Assembly (NCBI GenBank): GCA_030123565.1
Contig: CP126122.1
Location: 2,804,800-2,868,799 of the forward strand
Length of the DNA: 64,000 nt
Direction of reading: 5' to 3'
Origin: Nitrospira sp.
GTDB lineage: Bacteria > Nitrospirota > Nitrospiria > Nitrospirales > Nitrospiraceae
This document shows positions 35,361-44,118 of the stretch, one piece after another. The notes under the pieces are model-generated. The model had not been told where the DNA came from. It did no database searches and worked only from the letters and a program-made list of their open reading frames with translations. A program made the position numbers and the translations under genes. Positions within the stretch are counted from its first letter, which is position 1; each line of letters begins with the position of its first letter.

Positions 35361-37046
35361 ATGCGTGAACGACGACAGAACAACCGGGGACAGGTACAGA
35401 CGATCGGCAGGCTCGCCGTCACGGCGGTACTGTGCCTCACGGCATGGACCGCCCATGCGGACCAACCGCCCGCGCCGTCGGCGAAGGCAGACGATCGCGT
35501 GCCGCTGTTTTCGGACCTCGGCACCCTGCACCACCCGATCACGACGGTCTCCACCCAAGCGCAGCAGTATTTCGACCAGGGGCTGCGGCTGGTCTTCGCA
35601 TTCAACCACGAAGAGGCGATCAATTCGTTCCGGGAGGCAGCCAGGCTCGACCCGCAGGCCGCCATGCCCCATTGGGGGATCGCGCTTGCGCTGGGGCCGA
35701 ACATCAATCTGCCGATGGCCCCGGCGCTGGAGAAGCAGGCGGTGGACGAAGTCCAGACGGCGGTGAAGCTCGCGGAGCGGGTGACGCAGCAGGAGCGGGC
35801 CTATATCGAGGCGCTTGCCACCCGCTATTCCACCGCGCCCGGTGCCTCTCGCGCGAAGCTGGATGCAGCCTATGCCGGTGCGATGAAAACGCTGCGGCAG
35901 CGGTATCCGGACGATGCGACCGCCGGCACGCTCTACGCGGAGGCGCTCATGGATCTGCAGCCCTGGGATTACTGGACGCTCGATGGCAAGCCGAAGGGCC
36001 GGGCCGAGGACATCGTGGCGACGCTCGAGCAAGTGCTGACGATCAACCCCAACCATCCAGGCGCCTGCCACTATTACATCCACGCGGTGGAGGCCTCGTC
36101 CCGCCCCGAGCGGGCGCTCCCCTGCGCAGAACGGCTGGCGACGCTGGCTCCGGGCGCAGGCCATCTCGTGCACATGCCGGCCCACATCTATCTCCGGTTG
36201 GGGCTCTATGAAAAGGCGGCGGAGCACAATGCCCATGCGGTCGCGATCGATCACGAGTACCTGGAACATCGCAAGCTCTCGGGCATCTATCCGGTTGGCT
36301 ACTATCCCCACAACGTGCATTTCCTCTGGGCGGCCCTCACGATGGAAGGCCGGAGCAAGGAAGCGTTGGAAGCGGCGCGCAAGCTCACCGGCATGGTCCC
36401 GTGGGAGTTGGCGCAGAAAGAGCCGGCAATGGAAGAGTTCACCCCGACCCTGACCTTCGCGCTGGTGCGATTCGGGCAGTGGAACGAGTTGCTGGCCCTG
36501 CCGAAACCGCCGGAGGAACTGTCCTATACGACGGTGATCTGGCGTTACGGTCGGGGCGTGGCCTTGGCTGCCACCAAGCGGTTCGGCGAGGCGCAACGGG
36601 AGCATGAGGCGCTGGCCGACGCAATTGGTCGCCTGCCGGAAGGCCGCACGGTCGGAGTAGTGCCCGTCATCCAACTGGCGAGGATTGCCGAGTTGGTGCT
36701 GTCGGGGGAGATCGCTGCGCGCCAGGGGCGGTTCGACGTCGCGATCAAAACGTTGGAAGAGGCGACAGCCCTGGAAGATGCGGTGCGCTACTACGAGCCG
36801 CCGCTCTGGCACATTCCGTCACGCCATTCGTTGGGGGCGGTACTGCTCCAGGCAGGACGCGCAGCGGATGCGGAAAAGGTGTACCGACAGGATCTCCGGC
36901 AGCATCCCCGCAACGGCTGGGCCCTGCTCGGATTGGAGCAGAGCCTGAAGGCGCAGAAGAAGGAAGGAGAAGCAGCCGCCGTGCACAAGGAATTGCAGCA
37001 GGCCTGGACGCGGGCGGATATCACACCGGTAGGGTCGAGGTTTTGA
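35361..37046 (+). CDS. Exported TPR-repeat protein
   Basis: 561 residues. AAGGAG lies upstream of both a GTG at 35358 and the ATG at 35361. A signal peptide runs to about residue 33 (VLCLTAWTAHADQ). Multiple TPR-like units follow, for example QQYFDQGLRLVFAFNHEEAI, LEQVLTINPNHPGACHYYIH and KVYRQDLRQHPRNGWALLGL, with HMPAHIYLRLGLYEKAAEHN between them. Such proteins are often annotated only as TPR or of unknown function. It is divergent from the GMC unit and shares its upstream region. A possible weak sigma-54-like word at 35266 was not strong enough to list. Confidence 0.8.
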   Translation: MRERRQNNRGQVQTIGRLAVTAVLCLTAWTAHADQPPAPSAKADDRVPLFSDLGTLHHPITTVSTQAQQYFDQGLRLVFAFNHEEAINSFREAARLDPQAAMPHWGIALALGPNINLPMAPALEKQAVDEVQTAVKLAERVTQQERAYIEALATRYSTAPGASRAKLDAAYAGAMKTLRQRYPDDATAGTLYAEALMDLQPWDYWTLDGKPKGRAEDIVATLEQVLTINPNHPGACHYYIHAVEASSRPERALPCAERLATLAPGAGHLVHMPAHIYLRLGLYEKAAEHNAHAVAIDHEYLEHRKLSGIYPVGYYPHNVHFLWAALTMEGRSKEALEAARKLTGMVPWELAQKEPAMEEFTPTLTFALVRFGQWNELLALPKPPEELSYTTVIWRYGRGVALAATKRFGEAQREHEALADAIGRLPEGRTVGVVPVIQLARIAELVLSGEIAARQGRFDVAIKTLEEATALEDAVRYYEPPLWHIPSRHSLGAVLLQAGRAADAEKVYRQDLRQHPRNGWALLGLEQSLKAQKKEGEAAAVHKELQQAWTRADITPVGSRF

Positions 37047-37242
37047 AACGGCCCCACCCTCGCATTCGGATTTGCTTGCACGGAAGCGACTGTTCAATGA
37101 GGAGGCTGGCCCGGCTGATCCGATAAAGGCACCAGGCTCGCAAGACTCTGCCGCTTCACCGACTCGGCGGCGCACACATCATTGATGTTCCTTATCCGTC
37201 GCATCGTGCGCCCTCATCCATCGGCAAGTATGGTGCCCTCGC

Positions 37243-38324
37243 CTACGCGAAGGCACGACTAAGGTCGGCCTTGAGTGCGGGAACTGTCGCCACCACTTTA
37301 TCCAGGAAGTGGCGATGCCGTTTTCCCAAGGTCACAAGGGCGGCAGTAACGGGGCGCATCCATCCATGTCCTCGCTTGCGCAAATCTTGCCAAGCGAGGG
37401 CGAGATCGCCGGGACGATCTTCAACTAATACCTCGATCAATTGAACGGCCTGATGGAGGTCTTTCTCGGCCTTGGTCTGACTCGATAGCTCGCGTGATCC
37501 CGATACGAGAAGTTTGTGGAAGGCATATCGTGCGGAGTTGGGCACGTTGACAAGCACGCCTCCACTGGTGATGACCGCCCCCTGCACGGCACTCTCCAAC
37601 AAGTAGTCGAGAAACTTCAGGGGTTGTGCCGCCACCCGAAACCGGTTGATGAACACCGGATGGTCGCGCCGCGCCCCGTGCGCGGGTGTGAGAAAGTCCA
37701 CACGAATGGCCTGTCCCCGAACTTTGAAGGCAGTCGACGGTTGCTTGGCATTGAGTGCGGGGATGGGAAGAAAGCCCATTTGAAGGCTCTGAAGTACTTC
37801 GGGGACATCCACCTGGAGGTCTGGTACGACGATCCCCATTCGATCGGTGCCCGCACTATCGATATCCTGCGTTTTGAGGTGAGGGCTGTCCCACCGCACA
37901 CCTAGCAGATTCCCTAGGACGGCGAACGCGTGGGTTCCGATCAAGACCCCGCCCAAATGAAAGACCCCGGAATCGGCTAGGGCTTTCAAGACTCTCGCAG
38001 AGGCTGCGTCGGTGAGGAGGGCCTGGCCGGCTCGAAGGTGGCCGATAGTCGCTGAAGCCGCTCGGTGTCGGAGTTGCGCTCGGAACGGCCCCGAGCATAG
38101 GTCTCCACCACCTCCTCGAGTGCCGGAGATTGTTTTCCCACATAGACTTGGCGTGACACGCCTCCCGGATCGGAATATTGAAAGTAGTAGTACAGTTCGC
38201 CTTTGACGGATTTTGTCGTAAAACAACCCGGCACGTAGCCGATCGTGCGATGCGCATGCATCGCCACCAGCTGTTCCAGGAATTCGGCATATAAGGTTTG
38301 AGTCTCGGGCGGCAGGCGTTGCAC
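37243..38324 (-). pseudogene. GSU2403-type nucleotidyltransferase-fold protein, frameshifted
   Basis: Two overlapping frames together make one protein. The upstream frame (to 37986) gives LPPETQTLYAEFLEQLVAMH, then VKGELYYYFQYSDPGGVSRQ and VYVGKQSPALEEVVETY. The second frame supplies LTDAASARVLKALADSGVFH, GGVLIGTHAFAVLGNLLGVR and TQDIDSAGTDRMG, the nucleotidyltransferase core (GG..GTHA and DID). The reading frame changes between about 38010 and 38060. Either the gene is broken or the assembly has an indel. Relatives resemble AbiEii-like nucleotidyltransferases. GTG 38324 is the likely start; a 12-bp palindrome lies just upstream. Confidence 0.75.
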
Positions 38325-38342
38325 GACTTGGAGAATCCTTTC

Positions 38343-38378
38343 AGTTATACGCAGGATACACGGAAGCTGCGTATAACT
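38343..38378. repeat. 12-bp perfect inverted repeat, probable operator of the nucleotidyltransferase gene
   Basis: AGTTATACGCAG and CTGCGTATAACT separated by 12 bases, about 20 bases upstream of the GTG start. Its symmetry and position fit a repressor site. Confidence 0.5.
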
Positions 38379-38479
38379 CAAACTGCCCTTTATATGCGTG
38401 GCCGGCATCCGCGGGCTATTGACTTGTTCTTCCTGCTCCCATCCGTGAACAAGCCGACAACGCCTTTGAACTGCTGAAA

Positions 38480-38505
38480 GGGAACCGGGAACGGGAACCG
38501 GGAAC
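38480..38505. repeat. Two tandem 13-base units
   Basis: GGGAACCGGGAAC repeated twice, in the 273-base spacer between the PIN toxin gene and the nucleotidyltransferase gene, which otherwise holds no gene. Confidence 0.6.
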
Positions 38506-38597
38506 GGTGATCGTACGTTGTCGGTGCGCCGTTGCATCACGATATGACTGCTTCGTTGCCGGACGATGCGGTTCACGCGGATATGTAGCCGTGGTGC

Positions 38598-39038
38598 TTA
38601 TTCAACCCAGATCAGGTCGAAAGCGAGCGTCTCTGCTGCCTCACGTTGTCTGGCATCGGCGGTGATGAAGGGAATGGTCAGGCTCGAAGCGGCCTGGAAT
38701 GTGAGCGCGGATGCGACGTGCAGGGCATCGAGGGTTCTGAGCCCTGTTTTCCGGACCAATTCTTCGGCTTGGCTCAGTACGATCGGTCCGACTTCCACCA
38801 ATTCCCAGTAGGCCCTGTCTTTATGGAGCCTTGACCGGATGGCAAGGAAATCGCGCTGGGTCAGGTCGCCCGCTGCGCGCCTGCGGCCTAGTGCGGAGAG
38901 GACTTCTACCGCGGCTACGGCTGAAGAGAGGAACCGATACCGCTGGAGCAGTTTTCGTGCGGCGGTGGAGCCGTCTTCTTTGACATATCGTTTCACCAAC
39001 ACGCTGGTATCGAAGTAGGCCCACCGCGTCCCGGTCAC
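38598..39038 (-). CDS. PIN-domain toxin (VapC-type ribonuclease)
   Basis: 146 residues. The acidic residues of a PIN nuclease are present: Asp in WAYFDTSVLVKRY, Glu in AVAAVEVLSAL, Asp in GLRTLDALHVASAL and Asp in FITADARQREAAE. It starts at GTG overlapping the antitoxin stop (GTGA), which gives coupled translation. VapC toxins cut tRNA or rRNA when not held by their antitoxin. The closest type is the VapC paired with Phd/YefM-like antitoxins. Confidence 0.88.
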   Translation of the reverse strand: MTGTRWAYFDTSVLVKRYVKEDGSTAARKLLQRYRFLSSAVAAVEVLSALGRRRAAGDLTQRDFLAIRSRLHKDRAYWELVEVGPIVLSQAEELVRKTGLRTLDALHVASALTFQAASSLTIPFITADARQREAAETLAFDLIWVE

Positions 39039-39313
39039 CGTTCATCCCTTTCTTCACGAACGGTCAGGGACACCGGCACGCCTCGTACCGGTCGAGGACT
39101 CCACGGCGGAAGGACTCCTCGCCTGGACGCCGGACGAAGTAAGCCCGCGGCCTCAAGCCTCTGAATGGTGGACTCCGCCTCGTCGTCCTTTCGGATTGGT
39201 CTGACAAGGGCCAGGGGTTTGCCTCGTTCGGTGAGCAGAATCTCTTTCCCGCCCCTGACCGCTTTCATCAGTTTTGAAAACTGCCGGTTGGCATCACGGA
39301 GACCGACTTGCAT
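39035..39313 (-). CDS. Phd/YefM-type antitoxin
   Basis: 92 residues. The N-terminus MQVGLRDANRQFSKLMKAVR and GGKEILLTERGKPLALVRPI form the Phd/YefM DNA-binding and dimer fold. The C-terminal stretch with LEAAGLLRPASRRGVLPPW would wrap the toxin. No strong ribosome site precedes the ATG. A palindrome lies 23 bases upstream and is likely its operator. Confidence 0.86.
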   Translation of the reverse strand: MQVGLRDANRQFSKLMKAVRGGKEILLTERGKPLALVRPIRKDDEAESTIQRLEAAGLLRPASRRGVLPPWSPRPVRGVPVSLTVREERDER

Positions 39314-39335
39314 GGAAGCGCGGCCTTTCCAAAAT

Positions 39336-39351
39336 GTAGTGACATCACTAC
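39336..39351. promoter_or_regulatory. Palindromic operator of the toxin-antitoxin pair
   Basis: GTAGTGA-CA-TCACTAC, seven-base arms, just upstream of the antitoxin ATG. Phd/YefM antitoxins bind such short palindromes to repress their own operon. The remaining sequence to 39690 holds no supported gene. Confidence 0.5.
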
Positions 39352-39690
39352 CATATGTGGGACGGGACCGTCCTGTCAAGTTTGTACCCCTAAGGTGGGC
39401 AGGGACTTTGACGAACACGAGGATAAGCCGACATCTCTCGGCGTCCGGTCGACACCTATTCGGAATCTCCCGGACCGGCGGCACAAACTCGAGTGGCCAT
39501 GTGTGTCGTTGCTCTGAGCCGATGGCCAGACCTGTGAACCCTTAAGAGGAAGCCTCCATTTCCCGCCGCGAGACGTCCTTCCCCCCACCGCTCACGGTTC
39601 ACGGTCGGCTCGACCTCACCGCTGTGAAGCCGGGAAACGGGGCTCACTCGGGCTGCGTTACCGGCGGGACAACGAGCGACAACCGATGGC

Positions 39691-40059
39691 CTACTCGGCA
39701 CACGCTGCAGTTTGGCGCTTCAACGCTTTGTTCTCGGCTTCCAATTCGGCAAGGCGATCACGTAGCGGCAGCACAAGTGCATCGACTTCTTTTTTTCGTA
39801 AACTTCGGTTGAATGTGCTGTCGGTAATTGATGTCGCTTGCTTCGACATGAAAGCGGATGGTCCGTTCCGGTTTTCCCTTGTAGCCCGCACCAGTGAGGT
39901 GCTTCACGAGGCGCGGATCACTACCGACAACCTCGGCCGTTCCCCAAATTTTGACCCGGGTTTGGCCGGCGTAGTCCATGAGAAATAAAAAACGTGATTG
40001 TTTTCGGCCAGGTTCCCGTTCGTACTGCTTACGTGACCCCAGAAGACGGTCCCTTTCGA
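39691..40059 (-). pseudogene. Remnant of a PPOX-type (pyridoxamine phosphate oxidase-like) flavoprotein
   Basis: Pieces of one family appear in three frames on the minus strand: GSRKQY, then GNLAENNHVF, then LFLMDYAGQTRVKIWGTAEV followed by HVEASDINYRQHIQPKFT, and finally KKEVDALVLPLRDRLAELEA. The breaks fall at least partly at homopolymers (a T6-type run and an A7 run). The N-terminal half is missing, because the YHS gene stop at 40060 directly adjoins it. It is most likely a decayed gene fragment; sequencing indels could explain the frame changes but not the missing half. Confidence 0.7.
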
Positions 40060-40521
40060 TCACAAGTCTGAGGGCTTCTTGTCCTTTATCGTGACCCAGT
40101 TGGCATCTCCTTTCTTGATGTAGCCGGGGATGTCCTTTTCCCATTTCTGCTGGATTCCTTTGTCCAGATTCAAGTAGAGCTTTCCTTCGACGATCTTCCA
40201 GACCTCAGGGTCCGCAACGAATTTCTTTCCGACACCAAGCCCATAGGCGCAATAGCCTCCATAGGCCGGCAAATATTTCTGCGGGTTCGCCTCGAACATC
40301 TTTCGATGTTCGGCCGTCGCGAAGGCATAGGTCACTCCATCGACGACGGTGACGTGAAAACCGCTTCCGCGCACCGCCTTGCCATCGGTGAAATAGGCCA
40401 CCGGATCATACCCGCCAATTCCCGGCGTGCTGTGGCTGTAGTCTTCCGCAAAGACTGACACCGAGCCCATACTCGCGACGAGCATCATGGTGGCGACCAA
40501 AAATCTGGTTACGATTGTCAT
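40060..40521 (-). CDS. Exported YHS-domain protein (paralogue)
   Basis: 153 residues, ATG preceded by AGGGGGA. The signal peptide is MTIVTRFLVATMMLVASMGS to VSVFAED. The domain GIGGYDPVAYFTDGKAVRGS, YAFATAEHRKMFEANPQKYL and PAYGGYCAYGLGVGKKF closely follows the YHS protein at 31981, and the C-terminal WEKDIPGYIKKGDANW is also shared. An ECF-type promoter motif lies 170 bases upstream. It may bind a metal in the periplasm. Confidence 0.86.
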   Translation of the reverse strand: MTIVTRFLVATMMLVASMGSVSVFAEDYSHSTPGIGGYDPVAYFTDGKAVRGSGFHVTVVDGVTYAFATAEHRKMFEANPQKYLPAYGGYCAYGLGVGKKFVADPEVWKIVEGKLYLNLDKGIQQKWEKDIPGYIKKGDANWVTIKDKKPSDL

Positions 40522-41096
40522 GACATCCCCCTTCTCCATGTGGTTACTCCGTCTTCCGCCTGTCACCGCCATCGTCGACGGCCCTGCGCTCAACTACAAC
40601 TCTGATTCAGACCTTTCACACCACCTCTGGCCCCTCCTCCATTCCCGCCGACCCTTCCAATCCAGGTCCATAGACCTACCAGTTGTTTCGTCGCCTCAGG
40701 ACGACGGTTCTTACAGGCTGATGATTATGAATGGAGTCGGATCAGAACGGCGGCTGGGGTCATTGAACGCCAGGTCCGGCAATTCCCTGTCGGGGGCAAG
40801 AGACAGGGCCCCGTTTCGCGACGCGCGGCGGCGTTGACTTCTCTTCCCAATCACCACAGACTGAGGGCAGCAGTGATTCGAAGGGGCCCTCTCTATGCCT
40901 CCGATATATTTGGCCTTGCCGTTTTTTCGGTGGGCGGCTCGGGGCCAAGTTGATCGAGGTGCCGGTGGCACCGATGACGAAGAGCGAGACGAAGACCTGC
41001 CAAGAGGGAGCCGGATAAGTGCAACTCGAATGAAATGAATCGGCAACCCATTTCGCGAGCGGCCACAGAAGACCGCTCGAACAAAGGAGCATGCCT
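40522..41096. other. 575-base divergent spacer without a supported gene
   Basis: It contains ECF-type site 6 at 40690-40715 facing the YHS gene, and the ribosome site of the dioxygenase gene at its right end. Open frames here have no recognisable features. Confidence 0.5.
40690..40715 (-). promoter_or_regulatory. ECF-type promoter motif, site 6 (YHS gene)
   Basis: TGTAAG at 40715-40710, 16 bases, then CGAC at 40693-40690. The untranslated leader would be about 160 bases, longer than at the other sites. Confidence 0.55.
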
Positions 41097-41831
41097 ATGA
41101 CGCCTGAAGACGCATCGGTGGGTCGTCTCCTTTCCCGCCGGGAAGTTGTAACCTTGTTGGGCGCCACCGGAACGCTCTGGCTCATGGGCGGCAGTCTGTT
41201 TCCGAGACGGGCTGTTACAGCCATACATGGTCCATCCTGTGTGGTCCGACCGGAACAGACCGAAGGGCCCTATTTCGTCGACGAGCGCTTAAACCGGTCC
41301 GACATTCGTTCGGATCCGAGCGACGGACACATCATACCCGGCACGATGCTCACCTTGACGGTGCTGGTCTCGCGTCTCGGAGCAGGAGATTGTCGGCCGT
41401 TGGAGGGTGCCCAAGTAGACATCTGGCACTGCGATGCACTGGGCATCTACTCGGACGTGAACGACCCGTCCTTCAAGACGCTCGGCCGGAAATTTTTGCG
41501 CGGGTATCAGATCACCGATGCGAAGGGCGAGGCCCAATTCGTCACCATCTACCCAGGCTGGTATGAGGGCAGAACGGTGCACATTCACGTCAAGATTCGC
41601 ACCGAACCCCAGGCTAAGCGTAGCTATGAGTTCACGTCGCAAATGTACTTCGACGATGGACTCACGGATCGCATCCATGCCGATCAGCCCTATGCCGCAA
41701 AGGGTCGGCGCAACGCGCGGAATCAGGATGATCGCATCTTCCGTCGCGGCGGCGATCAACTCATGCTGGCTCCGACGGCCACGGCCGACGGCTATGCAGC
41801 CACGTTCGCGATCGGCCTGCAACTTCCCTGA
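41097..41831 (+). CDS. Tat-exported intradiol-dioxygenase-family protein
   Basis: 244 residues from the second of two close ATGs; AGGAG is seven bases before it and too close to the first. A twin-arginine-type signal is visible: GRLLSRREVVTLLGATGTLW. The intradiol dioxygenase core has EGPYFVDERLNRSDI, VDIWHCDALGIYSDVND and FVTIYPGWYEGRTVHIHVKI, which supply the two Tyr and two His iron ligands. These enzymes cleave catechol-type rings; secreted members of this family are less well characterised. It is divergent from the YHS gene. Confidence 0.87.
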   Translation: MTPEDASVGRLLSRREVVTLLGATGTLWLMGGSLFPRRAVTAIHGPSCVVRPEQTEGPYFVDERLNRSDIRSDPSDGHIIPGTMLTLTVLVSRLGAGDCRPLEGAQVDIWHCDALGIYSDVNDPSFKTLGRKFLRGYQITDAKGEAQFVTIYPGWYEGRTVHIHVKIRTEPQAKRSYEFTSQMYFDDGLTDRIHADQPYAAKGRRNARNQDDRIFRRGGDQLMLAPTATADGYAATFAIGLQLP

Positions 41832-42018
41832 ACACACAACATCCCTCTCGGTGAGCCGGCCTCCATCGATGCCACATTGTTGCATGAGCGGCGATTGAGT
41901 GACTACATCACCGCAGCCATACCCCTACCCTGAATCGCCGGGATTTCTCCATTCCGTTGACAGCCTTTTTGTTCGACCGTAGCCTGGGTCTCGATGCCAT
42001 TCACAGGGTGAGGTAACG

Positions 42019-43059
42019 ATGAAGCTTCCACGGAAACAAGCAGCCGTCATCAATGACGCCATCGCCCAGTGGACGCACGACGGTCTCCTGCCAGCCGTTC
42101 AAGCCGCGCAGCTGGCGGCAACGATCGAGGTGCAGACCTTCGACTGGCGACGCCTCGCGAAGTATTCGTTCTGGGTGGCCCTCATCTCCATCGTCACATC
42201 GGTCAGTGCGGCGCTCTCGGATCGTTTGTTGATGGAACTCCTCGCCCGACTGTTCCAGGCGCCGGCCATGGTGAAGTGTCTTGGACTTTCGGCGCTCGCC
42301 GCCGGGCTCTATTGGTGGGGCCTGAAGCGCCGTGCACAGGATCCGGACCGCGCCTACCGCAATGAAGCGATTCTGCTGTTAGGGGTGCTGGCCACGGCGG
42401 GAGCGATTGCGCAACTCGGCGTGGCATTGGATACCGGCAGCGGACATTTCTCGATCCTGCTCCTGCTGTCGTTTCTCGTCTACGCCCTGCTTGGCCTGGC
42501 GATGGACTCGACGCTCATTTGGACCTTCGCCCTTGCTGCTCTGGGAGGGTGGATGGGCACGGAAACCGGCTACAGGTCCGGCTGGGGCGCCTACTATCTC
42601 GGCATGAACTACCCGCTCCGATTCGTGTTGTTCGGCGGCCTGCTCACGACCTGCGCGCTGGCGCTTGAAACAGACCCCTGGGCGAGCCGTTTTTTCCGTA
42701 GCACGCTCGCGATGGGTCTGCTCTACCTCTTGATCGCCCTTTGGATCATGTCGATCTTCGGCAACTACGGCGACCTGCATCAATGGGAACGGGCCAGACA
42801 GATCGAACTCTTCCACTGGTCGCTCCTGTTCGGCCTGGTGGCCTGCGGGGCCGTCTATCATGGCTTGAAGCACGACAATGGAATGACGAAGGGGTTCGGC
42901 TTGACATTTCTATTCATCAACCTCTACACACGATTTTTCGAACTGTTCTGGAATTCGCTCCACAAGGCTCTCTTCTTCGCACTGTTGGGAGTCAGCTTTT
43001 GGTATTTGGGCAGCAAGGCCGAGACGATCTGGAATGTCGGCCGGCGTGAAACTTCCTGA
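42019..43059 (+). CDS. DUF2157-like multi-spanning membrane protein
   Basis: 346 residues. A short cytoplasmic N-terminus (MKLPRKQAAVINDAIAQWTH) precedes about ten hydrophobic helices, ending in ALFFALLGVSFWYLGSKAET. WAYYLGMNYPLR-type aromatic loops occur in the middle. The layout matches DUF2157/DUF4401-type predicted membrane proteins of unknown role. A TTGACA word near 41958 upstream could be its -35 element. It is convergent with the SMP-30 genes. Confidence 0.7.
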   Translation: MKLPRKQAAVINDAIAQWTHDGLLPAVQAAQLAATIEVQTFDWRRLAKYSFWVALISIVTSVSAALSDRLLMELLARLFQAPAMVKCLGLSALAAGLYWWGLKRRAQDPDRAYRNEAILLLGVLATAGAIAQLGVALDTGSGHFSILLLLSFLVYALLGLAMDSTLIWTFALAALGGWMGTETGYRSGWGAYYLGMNYPLRFVLFGGLLTTCALALETDPWASRFFRSTLAMGLLYLLIALWIMSIFGNYGDLHQWERARQIELFHWSLLFGLVACGAVYHGLKHDNGMTKGFGLTFLFINLYTRFFELFWNSLHKALFFALLGVSFWYLGSKAETIWNVGRRETS

Positions 43060-43107
43060 CCATTCCTCCCTCATTGGTTCTCGACATCCATCTTCGCGGC
43101 AGCTCCC

Positions 43108-44118
43108 TTAGTACGTAGCGCCTTTCGTCGTGAGTCTGATTCGATAGACCGACGTCCCGCCTGTGACGAACAACGTACGGCCGTCTTCGCCCCAGGCAAC
43201 GTTGGATGTGGGCAGGCCCGTTTCAATCGTACCGAGCAGGGTTCCGTCGGAGGCGATCACGCTGAGGCCGCCCGGTCTTGCACCGAAGATGTTTCCCTGT
43301 TGATCTACCTTGAAGCCGTCCGGGCCGAAGAACGGATCCTGCCTCCAGCGGGTGGCATCGAAGAAGACGCGGCCATTGGCAACGGTTCCGTCAGCATGTA
43401 CATCGTACGCCAACCAGGCCGCCCGCTTTGGATCGACATCGGAGACATAGAGCGTCTTTTCATCGGGTGAGAAGGCAATGCCGTTCGGTGCAGCGATGTC
43501 CGTGATCAGCCGCGTGACGGTGCCATCTCTCGAGATTCGATAGACGCCTTGCACCGGAGCCTTTTGCGGATCGTTGAAGGCGCGAGGGAGCCCGAACGGA
43601 GGATCGGTAAAATAGAGATCGCCGTTGGACTTGAACACGAGATCGTTCGGGCTGTTGAACCTGTACCCATCATAGCGGTCGGCCAGCGCCGTGATGTTAC
43701 CGTTCCCTTCCAATCGCCCGATCTGCCGGTCGCCATGGCGGCAGAGGAAGAGTCTGCCGTTTGCATCGAACGTGAGCCCGTTTGAGCCTGGCTCCTTGCC
43801 AGTGAATGGCGCTGCACCGCTATAGCCGCTGTTGTTGAGAAAGACGCTGACACCCTCGCCGGGCTTCCAGCGATACACCGCATTTGCCGGAATATCTGAG
43901 AAGAGCAGATAGCCACCCTGCTTATGCCAGACTGGTCCCTCGACCCAGGTAAAGCCACCTGCAATCTTTTCCAGCTGCGTGCCTTTCGGTACGAGCTGAT
44001 CGAAGCGCGGATCGAGGCTAGTGATGGTGACAACCATCGTTTCGCCCCACGCCGTCATGCTCTGCAAACACATGAGTAACAGAGCGGATGCCCAAAGGTT
44101 GAAGAATCGGTAGTTCAT
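43108..44118 (-). CDS. Exported SMP-30/gluconolactonase-like beta-propeller
   Basis: 336 residues with a signal peptide (NLWASALLLMCLQSMTAWGE). The six-bladed propeller motifs include FTWVEGPVWHKQGGYLLFSD, GSNGLTFDANGRLFLCRHGD, FNSPNDLVFKSNGDLYFTDP and IAFSPDEKTLYVSDVDPK. The metal-binding Glu, Asn and Asp of the SMP-30 family fall in these blocks. Such enzymes hydrolyse sugar lactones or related esters. The start overlaps the stop of a paralogue upstream (ATGA), so both are made together. Confidence 0.88.
   Translation of the reverse strand: MNYRFFNLWASALLLMCLQSMTAWGETMVVTITSLDPRFDQLVPKGTQLEKIAGGFTWVEGPVWHKQGGYLLFSDIPANAVYRWKPGEGVSVFLNNSGYSGAAPFTGKEPGSNGLTFDANGRLFLCRHGDRQIGRLEGNGNITALADRYDGYRFNSPNDLVFKSNGDLYFTDPPFGLPRAFNDPQKAPVQGVYRISRDGTVTRLITDIAAPNGIAFSPDEKTLYVSDVDPKRAAWLAYDVHADGTVANGRVFFDATRWRQDPFFGPDGFKVDQQGNIFGARPGGLSVIASDGTLLGTIETGLPTSNVAWGEDGRTLFVTGGTSVYRIRLTTKGATY

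Noticed and set aside
35175..36812. 545-codon open frame on the minus strand
   Set aside because: It lies opposite the TPR protein, with His/Arg-rich random-looking content and no domain.
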